DNA of 64,000 bases. Source: CAZNEZ01 sp964572475. GTDB lineage: Bacteria; Bacillota; Clostridia; Lachnospirales; Lachnospiraceae. Position numbers and translations under genes: made by a program. The stretch lies in assembly GCA_964572475.1 (NCBI GenBank), contig CAZNEZ010000003.1, positions 34,918 to 98,917 of the forward strand, given 5' to 3'. A model generated the notes under the pieces. It was not told the DNA's origin. It ran no database searches and saw only the letters and a program-made list of their open reading frames with translations. Shown piece by piece: positions 47,324-54,499 of the stretch; the stretch's first letter is position 1; each line of letters opens with the position of its first letter.

Positions 47324-47354
47324 TTGACTTACAGCGAACTCTAAGGATTATAAT
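47324..47354 (+). promoter_or_regulatory. MerR-type promoter and operator of the aldo-keto reductase
   Basis: TTGACT (47324-47329), an overlong 19-bp spacer, TATAAT (47349-47354). A near-perfect dyad CTTACAG-CGAA-CTCTAAG (47328-47345) fills the spacer, the standard architecture for MerR activation by DNA untwisting. Confidence 0.75.
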
Positions 47355-47447
47355 TAGTTATACTTAAAGAAAATAAGTTTATAGAGATAACATTTAGGAT
47401 AATATTAATCAAATATTAAGAGAGCCAATAGGCGGAAAGGAAGCAAT

Positions 47448-48422
47448 ATGGAAAATAGAAATGTAGGAAAATGGGGGCTCAAAGTCAGTGAGATAGCATT
47501 AGGAAGCTGGATGACTGACCTTAGGGATACAAAAGCACTTGATACTGCTAGAAAATGCATAGAAACAGCTTATGATAATGGAATTAATTTCTTTGACTGT
47601 GCAGATGCATATAGTGGAGGTGCTGCTGAAAAATTCCTAGGGGATTCACTTAAACAATATAGGAGGAGTTCATATACGGTATCAAGCAAGGTGTTCTTTC
47701 CAATGGGACCTGGACCAAATGAGTGGGGACTTTCGAGAAAACATATTATTGAGCAGTTGGATAATACACTTAAAAACATGAAATTAGATTATGTAGATAT
47801 GTATTTCTGTCATAGATTTGATCCAACTACACCAATTGAAGAAACTATGCAGACATTAAGTGACATGGTTGAAAAGGGTAAAATCCTATATTATGGTGTT
47901 AGCGAATGGAGTCCAGTTCAGATACAAGAGGCATTAGGAATTATTAAGGAAATGCATTTACGTCCAATGTCAGTTATTCAACCTCAATATAATATGATGG
48001 ACAGATATATAGAAGATGATATAATGGGAATATGTGAGAAAAATGGAATTGGAATTGTACCATTTTCACCATTGTCACAAGGACTTCTTACAGGAAAATA
48101 CAGAAAGGGAATGCCTATTCCAGAAGGCTCAAGAGCTACACATCAAGCAGATAAACAGATTAATAATTTGTTAACAGAAAATAATCTTGATAAAGTTGAA
48201 AGATTAATTGATATAGCTTCAGACCTAAATGTACATTTATCAGTACTTGCACTTGCATGGATTCTTAGAAAACCACAGATTAGCAGTGTAATCACAGGTG
48301 CTTCAAGACCAGAACAGGTGGAGAAAAACATTATGGCAAGTGGATTGAAACTTACAGATGAAGTGATTAAAGAAATTGATACAATACTTGATTATCATCC
48401 ATTTTTCAGAAGAATTGGATAA
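47448..48422 (+). CDS. Aldo/keto reductase
   Basis: 324-residue NADPH-dependent oxidoreductase barrel. The catalytic tetrad is D50, Y55, K81 and H122 (FDCADAY, SSKVFF, YFCHRFD). The C-terminal cofactor segment is ITGASRPEQVEKN, and the length matches the potassium-channel-beta-like group. It lies opposite a MerR gene and behind a MerR-type promoter, so it probably detoxifies a reactive carbonyl sensed by that regulator. Confidence 0.93.
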   Translation: MENRNVGKWGLKVSEIALGSWMTDLRDTKALDTARKCIETAYDNGINFFDCADAYSGGAAEKFLGDSLKQYRRSSYTVSSKVFFPMGPGPNEWGLSRKHIIEQLDNTLKNMKLDYVDMYFCHRFDPTTPIEETMQTLSDMVEKGKILYYGVSEWSPVQIQEALGIIKEMHLRPMSVIQPQYNMMDRYIEDDIMGICEKNGIGIVPFSPLSQGLLTGKYRKGMPIPEGSRATHQADKQINNLLTENNLDKVERLIDIASDLNVHLSVLALAWILRKPQISSVITGASRPEQVEKNIMASGLKLTDEVIKEIDTILDYHPFFRRIG

Positions 48423-48486
48423 ACCTGATGAAATAGAATTATGCAGCAGATAAAATAACTGTAGATGTACGGGATAGCAACAAAAT

Positions 48487-49410
48487 ATGAAAAACAGACA
48501 GAAAAAACAATTACTGGCAATATTAATGATAGCACTAATGACAGCAACAGCACTATTGACTGGAGAAAAAGAAATTGTATTTCCGGAGATAGCAGCACTG
48601 GTAATTGGAGCATGGATAGCAGATAAACAGCCGTGGAACGTAAATGGACCACGGCTTGTTATAGTTATGACGATAGCAGCATTTGCAGGAATTGGAATTG
48701 CAAGAATAGATGGAATACCACTATTTGGGAAAGTTGTTATTGGAATGATAATTACTACAAGTTTACTGCTAATATCCAGAACAACTATGGTGCCATTGAT
48801 TTCTGCATGCATTTTGCCTGTACTATTGGGGACAACAACTTTGATATATCCGATTTCGGTAATGATAATGGCTGCTAGTATAGCAATACTACAGAAGTTT
48901 GTTCAACATCCAGAGGGATATGTTCCTAATCAGTATAGCAGGAACGATTATATCAACTGGATAAAGAGAATAGTTATATTTTTGGTTATTATAGCACTGC
49001 CTTGCGTGCTTGAGATAAAACTATTTTTTGCACCACCTTTAATTGTAACATTTGTAGAGCTGTCTAATCCTAAAAGTGGACTTAGAGATAAGTATATAAG
49101 AGTTATAAGTGATGTTGTAGCAGCTTCTGTTATCGGAAGCGCGGCACAGTATATACTGGGATATAAATTAGGTATGCCAGTATTATGTGCAGTAATTGCA
49201 ATGGTGTTAATACTAATTGTATTTGAATTTACGAAGGTCATGTTTCCGCCAGCTGGCGCAATATGTTTACTTCCAATGCTTCTTGAACCAAATATATTAT
49301 GGACTTATCCTATATTAGTTTCAATTGGATGTGTGGTATTTGTTATGTCCGCTAAACTCTTTTTTAGGGACAATGAGACCATGTCAAGTCTTAGTAGAAG
49401 ACTTGAATAG
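48487..49410 (+). CDS. HPP-like integral membrane protein
   Basis: 307 residues with about nine hydrophobic helices. Two helical halves can be seen. The C-terminal half contains VMFPPAGAICLLPML, close to the PP-x-GA motif of the HPP family (a nitrite-transport-related family in plants and cyanobacteria). The function in this organism is unknown. It starts 64 bases after the aldo-keto reductase with a poor ribosome site. Confidence 0.7.
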   Translation: MKNRQKKQLLAILMIALMTATALLTGEKEIVFPEIAALVIGAWIADKQPWNVNGPRLVIVMTIAAFAGIGIARIDGIPLFGKVVIGMIITTSLLLISRTTMVPLISACILPVLLGTTTLIYPISVMIMAASIAILQKFVQHPEGYVPNQYSRNDYINWIKRIVIFLVIIALPCVLEIKLFFAPPLIVTFVELSNPKSGLRDKYIRVISDVVAASVIGSAAQYILGYKLGMPVLCAVIAMVLILIVFEFTKVMFPPAGAICLLPMLLEPNILWTYPILVSIGCVVFVMSAKLFFRDNETMSSLSRRLE

Positions 49411-49435
49411 GAAATGTAATTATTGCTTAAACCCC

Positions 49436-49464
49436 TTGTTTTAAAACAAATTTAGCTATATAAT
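49436..49464 (+). promoter_or_regulatory. Promoter of the Mrp-type ATPase with a dyad over the minus-35
   Basis: TTGTTT (49436-49441), 17-bp spacer, TATAAT (49459-49464). The minus-35 is half of a perfect 14-bp palindrome TTGTTTTAAAACAA (49436-49449), a possible operator. Confidence 0.6.
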
Positions 49465-49499
49465 ACTAATAATGCTATAAAATTTTTAGGAGGATTGTT

Positions 49500-50333
49500 A
49501 TGTCAGAAGATAAGAAGTGTGACAATACATCATGTACAGAAGAAAGTTGTGAGAATTGCAGTCACAAGAAGCCAGAAAGTATGCTCGTAGAACTCAATTC
49601 AATGAGCTTTATTAAGAATGTTATCGGTATCGTAAGTGGAAAGGGCGGAGTTGGAAAGTCACTTGTTACTGCGTCAATAGCCAGAGAACTTACCGAAAAA
49701 GGTTACAAAGTTGGTGTTTTAGATGCAGATATTACTGGACCATCAATACCTAAGATGTTTGGAATAAAAGGCAAGGCTGAAGGAAGTCAGGATGGAATAT
49801 TTCCTGCAGTTTCAGATAGTGGAATAAAGATTATGTCAATTAATCTTTTATTGGATGATGTTGAGTCACCAGTAATATGGAGAGGACCAGTTATTGCAAA
49901 TGTTGTAAAACAGTTTTGGACAGATGTTATCTGGGGAGAACTAGATTATCTATTAATAGATATGCCTCCTGGAACAGGAGATGTTCCATTAACAGTATTC
50001 CAATCTATTCCAATTGATGGTATTGTAATTGTAACAGCACCACAGGATTTGGTTCAGTTAATAGTGAAAAAGGCATACAATATGGCCAATACGATGAATA
50101 TTAAAGTAATTGGTATGATTGAGAACTATAGTTACTTTGAATGTCCTGATTGTGGCAAAAAGATTAATGTATTTGGCAAAAGTAAGGCAGATGAAGTATC
50201 TAAGTCATTAGGAATTAAGCTTTTAGGAAAGCTACCAATTCTTCCTGAATTAGCTGAATTATCAGATGCAGGACTATTTGATAAAGTAACCAATTCTTAT
50301 ATTGATATAGACTCGATTGAAATTCACAAGTAG
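49500..50333 (+). CDS. Mrp/NBP35-type Fe-S carrier ATPase
   Basis: 277-residue P-loop protein that assembles or carries Fe-S clusters. It has the deviant Walker A GKGGVGKS (K53 at its end), the Mrp signature DYLLIDMPPGTGDVPLT, and the paired cysteines in ECPDCGKK that hold a bridging cluster in the dimer. An N-terminal tail carries four more cysteines (C7, C12, C17, C20), as in NBP35-like members. An AGGAGG ribosome site is 7 bases upstream. It lies just before a radical SAM gene that needs a 4Fe-4S cluster. Confidence 0.92.
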   Translation: MSEDKKCDNTSCTEESCENCSHKKPESMLVELNSMSFIKNVIGIVSGKGGVGKSLVTASIARELTEKGYKVGVLDADITGPSIPKMFGIKGKAEGSQDGIFPAVSDSGIKIMSINLLLDDVESPVIWRGPVIANVVKQFWTDVIWGELDYLLIDMPPGTGDVPLTVFQSIPIDGIVIVTAPQDLVQLIVKKAYNMANTMNIKVIGMIENYSYFECPDCGKKINVFGKSKADEVSKSLGIKLLGKLPILPELAELSDAGLFDKVTNSYIDIDSIEIHK

Positions 50334-50363
50334 AAGTATTAATTAATATTATATAAAATATTT

Positions 50364-50435
50364 AAAACCTCCTTTACAAACACATGTTCGATATGGTATT
50401 ATATATACAGAACAAATGTTTGCAAAGGAGGTTTT
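50364..50435 (+). repeat. 26-bp imperfect inverted repeat spanning the radical-SAM promoter
   Basis: Arms 50364-50389 and 50410-50435 match at about 23 of 26 positions. The right arm contains the AAAGGAGG ribosome site; the left arm contains CCTCCTTT. A transcript reading through from the upstream gene would fold this hairpin, masking the ribosome site and ending in TTTT. Confidence 0.75.
50373..50422 (+). promoter_or_regulatory. LexA-controlled (SOS) promoter with two SOS boxes
   Basis: TTTACA (50373-50378), 18-bp spacer, extended minus-10 TGGTATTAT (TATTAT at 50397-50402). Box 1, CAAACACATGTTCG (50377-50390), and box 2, AGAACAAATGTTTG (50409-50422), each match the Gram-positive SOS consensus CGAACRNRYGTTYG at 13 of 14 positions. 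Box 1 overlaps the minus-35 and box 2 the predicted start site. Confidence 0.8.
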
Positions 50436-50438
50436 GTT

Positions 50439-51851
50439 ATGTTACTTCAAGAGAATATGTCTGTAAGCGAGAAACTACAGATTTTGTCTGATGCAGCTAA
50501 GTATGATGTAGCATGTACATCAAGCGGTGTCGATAAGAAGAATGGTAAGGCAGGTATTGGTAATGCTAGTGCGTGTGGCATTTGCCATTCATTTGCGGCT
50601 GATGGGCGTTGCATATCATTGTTAAAGATTCTTTTTACGAATGAGTGCATTTTTGATTGTAAGTACTGCATTAACAGAGCTTCTAACGATGTTAAGAGAG
50701 CATCATTCACACCTGACGAGGTGTGCAGGCTCACAATAGAGTTCTATAGAAGAAACTATATAGAAGGACTTTTTTTAAGCTCTGGTATCATTGAAAGTCC
50801 TAATAATACTATGGAGTTATTGTATCAGACAGTATGGAAGCTTAGGAATGAATATCATTTTATGGGATATATTCATGTTAAGGGAATTCCTGGAGCTGAC
50901 CCAGCTATTATAGAAAGGGTTGGATATGTTACAGATAGAATGAGTGTTAATCTGGAATTGCCAACTGCGGAAGGACTAAGGACATTAGCACCACATAAGA
51001 ATAGAAAGAATATATTAACTCCTATAAGGCAGATTCAGAATGGAATTAATAGTAGTAAGAATGAACTGGTGACGTATAGTGAAAGAAACAGGTATTTAGG
51101 CTCTGATTCGCAAATATCCAGGAATTATTCCATGAATAGTAATACTGGTACATCTAGATTTGTGCCTGCAGGACAGAGTACACAGATGATTATAGGTGCA
51201 ACTCCAGAGAATGATTATCAGATTATATCTGTAGCGGAAGCATTATATAAGAATTATGAGCTTAAAAGAGTATTCTACTCTGCATTTGTCTCTGTCAATC
51301 AGGACAGTAGTCTTCCAACCACTATTGGTGGACCACCATTGCTTAGGGAACATAGATTGTATCAGGCGGACTGGCTTTTGAGATTCTATGGTTTTGAGGC
51401 AAAAGAACTATTGTCAGAGAAACATCCTAACTTCAATGTATCTCTTGATCCTAAGTGCGACTGGGCAGTATCACATCTTGAACATTTCCCAGTGGAGATA
51501 AACAGAGCGGATTATTATACTATTTTAAGGGTGCCTGGGATAGGCGTAAAGAGTGCAAGACGGATAGTTGCAGCAAGAAAATATGCCAAGCTTGATTTTA
51601 CAGATCTTAAGAAGATGGGAGTAGTTCTTAAGAGAGCGTTATACTTTATAACCTGTGGTGGGAAGATGATGTATGACACTAGAATTGATGAACAATATAT
51701 TACAAGGCATTTGATTTATAATGAGAAGCCTACTATTGATGGAATCGAGGAGGTTAGAGATTACAAGCAGTTATCACTCTTTGATGATGTTAAACATAAT
51801 CCTGAACCTACTATGCAGGATAAGATATTAGCTATAACAGGACAGCTGTAG
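50439..51851 (+). CDS. Radical SAM protein, putative DNA modification/repair (UDG-linked family)
   Basis: 470 residues. The radical SAM cluster is C70-x3-C74-x2-C77 (NECIFDCKYC). A Cys-rich segment (ACGICHSFAADGRC) precedes it. The C-terminal part has helix-hairpin-helix DNA-binding elements (ILRVPGIGVKSARRIVAARKY). This layout matches the family described as rSAM linked to uracil-DNA glycosylase (TIGR03916), whose reaction is not known. It is followed by a DUF4130 gene, the usual partner. The AAAGGAGG ribosome site is 7 bases upstream, and two SOS boxes flank the promoter. Confidence 0.92.
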   Translation: MLLQENMSVSEKLQILSDAAKYDVACTSSGVDKKNGKAGIGNASACGICHSFAADGRCISLLKILFTNECIFDCKYCINRASNDVKRASFTPDEVCRLTIEFYRRNYIEGLFLSSGIIESPNNTMELLYQTVWKLRNEYHFMGYIHVKGIPGADPAIIERVGYVTDRMSVNLELPTAEGLRTLAPHKNRKNILTPIRQIQNGINSSKNELVTYSERNRYLGSDSQISRNYSMNSNTGTSRFVPAGQSTQMIIGATPENDYQIISVAEALYKNYELKRVFYSAFVSVNQDSSLPTTIGGPPLLREHRLYQADWLLRFYGFEAKELLSEKHPNFNVSLDPKCDWAVSHLEHFPVEINRADYYTILRVPGIGVKSARRIVAARKYAKLDFTDLKKMGVVLKRALYFITCGGKMMYDTRIDEQYITRHLIYNEKPTIDGIEEVRDYKQLSLFDDVKHNPEPTMQDKILAITGQL

Positions 51852-51871
51852 TAATAAAGGAGCGCCTATAT

Positions 51872-52678
51872 ATGGAGAATAACATTACATTTGTATGTGA
51901 AGACAATATGGATGGAATATTAACTGCGGTATTTGATGCGTTTGTGTTTCGCAATAATATGAAAGAACCTGATACAGATATGATTAGTATAACTGTAGGA
52001 CAGGTTAACAATTTTGAATTATTTACAGAGTATAAAGAGGTTCAAACAGATTTAAATAAGTCTGTTAAGACTATGGGAGCTATTAAGAAAAAGATTTCTG
52101 AAGAAGCTTATTATGACTTATATGGTGCAGCCCATCATTTTGCAGAGGATAAAGGGAATACTATTCTACAGTATTTATTTCGTGGATTTGCAATGGGATA
52201 TGCTTATACATCGCAGTTTGCAGACCCATATGTTATGAGGATACTTGAACTGAAACGTAAAGTTTACGGCGAAAGTCATTTGTTTAAAGGATTTATTCGT
52301 TTTAAACAGTTGAAAGGTGGCGTATTATTTAGTAAGATAAGTCCTAGATGTGATGTCCTTCCTATGATAGGTGACCATTTTGAAGACAGATTGCCAGAGG
52401 AGAACTTTGTAATATATGACGATGTTCATAAGTCTGCTATTGTTCATAAGAGCCATAGCAGGTATGTTGTTGCAAGTAATCTTTCGGATATGCAGGGAAT
52501 GGACTTTGACAGAATATCAGAATTGGCTGATGAAGACAATGAATATGAGAATATGTGGAAGGTATTCTTTGAGACTATTGCTATTGAGAGCCGTACTAAT
52601 AAAAGATGTCAGATGAATATGATGCCTTTATGGTATAGAAAGAATATGACAGAGTTTGAGAATAATAATAGATCTTAA
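51872..52678 (+). CDS. DUF4130 (TIGR03915) putative DNA metabolism protein
   Basis: 268 residues, the partner of the upstream radical SAM protein across Firmicutes. Conserved segments are FKGFIRFKQL, ISPRCDVLPMIGDHFEDRLPEENFVIYD and the C-terminal MMPLWYRKNMTEF. Some relatives carry an extra uracil-DNA-glycosylase domain; this one does not. Start 20 bases after the radical SAM gene with AAGGAGC. Its stop is followed four bases later by the left end of an IS605-type element. Confidence 0.9.
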   Translation: MENNITFVCEDNMDGILTAVFDAFVFRNNMKEPDTDMISITVGQVNNFELFTEYKEVQTDLNKSVKTMGAIKKKISEEAYYDLYGAAHHFAEDKGNTILQYLFRGFAMGYAYTSQFADPYVMRILELKRKVYGESHLFKGFIRFKQLKGGVLFSKISPRCDVLPMIGDHFEDRLPEENFVIYDDVHKSAIVHKSHSRYVVASNLSDMQGMDFDRISELADEDNEYENMWKVFFETIAIESRTNKRCQMNMMPLWYRKNMTEFENNNRS

Positions 52679-52808
52679 TTATCCAATGTGTCGTAAAACC
52701 CCTTGCTTTAGCTATGGGGATATAAGACATTTCCATCGAATTTACGCAAGTAATTGAAGATGGAACAAATGTATTGTATTAGACATAGATGCGTGGTATG
52801 ATACAAGT

Positions 52809-53231
52809 ATGAAGATAACATATAAATCAAACAACAATATCGTCTATTCTTGCAAGTATCATGTTGTATGGTGTCCAAAGTATAGGCGAAAAATATTAAC
52901 GAATGGAATAGATACCCGACTAAAGGAACTTCTCCTTGCGTATGCTGCAAATATTTCTGTAGACATCATGGAAATGGAAATCATGCCAGACCATGTACAC
53001 ATACTCATGGAGGTAGACCCACAGTTTGGTATTCATAAAGCGGTAAAGTCTTTAAAGGGATATACTTCTAAAGTTTTGAGAAGTGAATTTCCGATGCTTA
53101 AAACAAGAATGCCTTCACTATGGACAAATAGCTATTTTGTATCTACCGTAGGTGGTGCACCACTTGATGTAATCAAACAGTATATTGAAAACCAGAAAAC
53201 ATCGCAACGACAAAAGGATAAACAAGGCTAA
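52809..53231 (+). CDS. tnpA: IS200-type Y1 transposase TnpA
   Basis: 140-residue single-strand transposase. The HUH motif is H62-V-H64 (PDHVHIL) and the nucleophile is Y125 in VIKQYIENQ. It cuts and joins single-stranded element ends that fold as the terminal hairpins. Full length, no frameshift, so probably active. Its stop overlaps the tnpB start by one base. Confidence 0.96.
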   Translation: MKITYKSNNNIVYSCKYHVVWCPKYRRKILTNGIDTRLKELLLAYAANISVDIMEMEIMPDHVHILMEVDPQFGIHKAVKSLKGYTSKVLRSEFPMLKTRMPSLWTNSYFVSTVGGAPLDVIKQYIENQKTSQRQKDKQG

Positions 53232-54328
53232 TGCAAAAAGGTGTAAAGTTTCGGATTTACCCGAATAGGGTACAGAAAGACTTAATAAACCAAACCCTCG
53301 GCTGTTGCAGATTGGTTTACAACAGAGGTCTTGCTATGCGTGAAGATGCGTATAAAAATGGGAACAAAATAGGGTATTCGGGGACATCTGCAATGCTTAC
53401 AGACCTAAAAAGAAATGAAGATTTTGCATTCTTAAAAATAGTTGATTCCATTGCATTACAACAATCCTTGCGTGACCTTGACAGAGGCTATGTGAATTTC
53501 TTTCAGAAACGTGCGTCACATCCAGCATTTAAGAGCAAACATAATAATCATCAGTCTTACCGCACAATAAATCAAGGTGATAATATTCGCATTGTAGGAA
53601 AGTATATCAAACTTCCAAAACTAGGATTTGTTAAGGTGCGTCAATCTGTGGATGTTGGTAAAATCAATAATGTAACTGTGGAACGTACACCAACTGGAAA
53701 ATATTTTGTTGTTCTGAATGTAGAATTTGAACCACAACCAATGTTAAATAAGGGTGGAACGATTGGTATTGATGTAGGAATTAAGGAATTCTATTCGGAT
53801 AGTAATGGGAATGTGGTATCTAATCCCAAATACCTTGAAAAATCAATGCATAAGCTCATTCGTGAACAGCGTAAGCTTTCACGAAAAGAAAAAGGCTCTA
53901 ATAACCGAAATAAACAGCGTGTGAAAGTTGCATTAGTTCATGAAAAGATTACTAATCAGAGAAATGATTTTTTACAAAAACAATCTACAATGCTGATATG
54001 TGAAAACCAAACAATCTGCATCGAAGATTTGAAAGTAAAAAACATGATGCGTAATCACAAACTTGCAAAACATATAGGTTCTGCATCATGGTCTAAATTC
54101 TTTGATATGCTTACCTATAAGGCAACATGGTATGGAAATGATATTGTAAAAATACCGACCATGTATCCAAGTAGTCAGACGTGCTCTTGTTGTGGATATA
54201 AAAACCCATTAGTGAAAAATCTTGCAATTCGTAAATGGGAATGTCCTGAGTGTCATACTGAGCATGATAGAGATACAAATGCAAGTGTAAATATCTTGAA
54301 CAAAGGACTGCAAATGCAGTCAACATAA
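53231..54328 (+). CDS. tnpB: TnpB RNA-guided nuclease (IS605 accessory protein)
   Basis: 365 residues, complete. The RuvC residues are D181 (IGIDVGIK), E265 (CIEDLKV) and D348 (DRDTNAS). A zinc finger CSCCGYKNP..CPECH sits between the last two. TnpB proteins use an RNA from the element's right end to cut the empty donor site, helping the element persist; that activity is family knowledge. The guide RNA would overlap the 3' end of this gene and run past 54474. Confidence 0.95.
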   Translation: MQKGVKFRIYPNRVQKDLINQTLGCCRLVYNRGLAMREDAYKNGNKIGYSGTSAMLTDLKRNEDFAFLKIVDSIALQQSLRDLDRGYVNFFQKRASHPAFKSKHNNHQSYRTINQGDNIRIVGKYIKLPKLGFVKVRQSVDVGKINNVTVERTPTGKYFVVLNVEFEPQPMLNKGGTIGIDVGIKEFYSDSNGNVVSNPKYLEKSMHKLIREQRKLSRKEKGSNNRNKQRVKVALVHEKITNQRNDFLQKQSTMLICENQTICIEDLKVKNMMRNHKLAKHIGSASWSKFFDMLTYKATWYGNDIVKIPTMYPSSQTCSCCGYKNPLVKNLAIRKWECPECHTEHDRDTNASVNILNKGLQMQST

Positions 54329-54474
54329 ACATAGAAAACTGCACCGTAGGGCATACGGAAACAGTATAATCTAGCTTGTGGACACTGTGTAAGACATAGC
54401 AGTACCGTTAGGTATTAGCGATGCAGTAGTGGTAGAAACAAGAATCCCCCTGCTTTAGCTGTGGGGAGTGTCAA
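54329..54474 (+). ncRNA. Probable omega RNA (reRNA) scaffold and right end of the IS605 element
   Basis: Noncoding and hairpin-rich: CCGTA/TACGG at 54344-54358, ACAGT..ACTGT at 54361-54387, and the end hairpin at 54446-54466. In other IS605 elements this segment plus the tnpB tail is processed into the TnpB guide RNA. The 5' boundary is not visible from sequence. Confidence 0.6.
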
Positions 54475-54499
54475 ACAATGCTCATAAGTTAGGAGAACT

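Larger units (their letters stand above)
52683..54474 (+). mobile_element. IS200/IS605-family insertion sequence (tnpA + tnpB)
   Basis: It contains an HUH transposase and TnpB, flanked by near-identical hairpin ends. The left hairpin is at 52699-52719 and the right at 54446-54466, sharing CCCC-TGCTTTAGCT-TGGGG. The right end is taken as TCAA at 54471-54474, the cleavage tetranucleotide of IS608. The left end follows TTAT (52679-52682). There are no inverted repeats or target duplications, as expected. The ends are inferred; removing 52683-54474 would leave 29 bases between the flanking genes. Confidence 0.88.
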
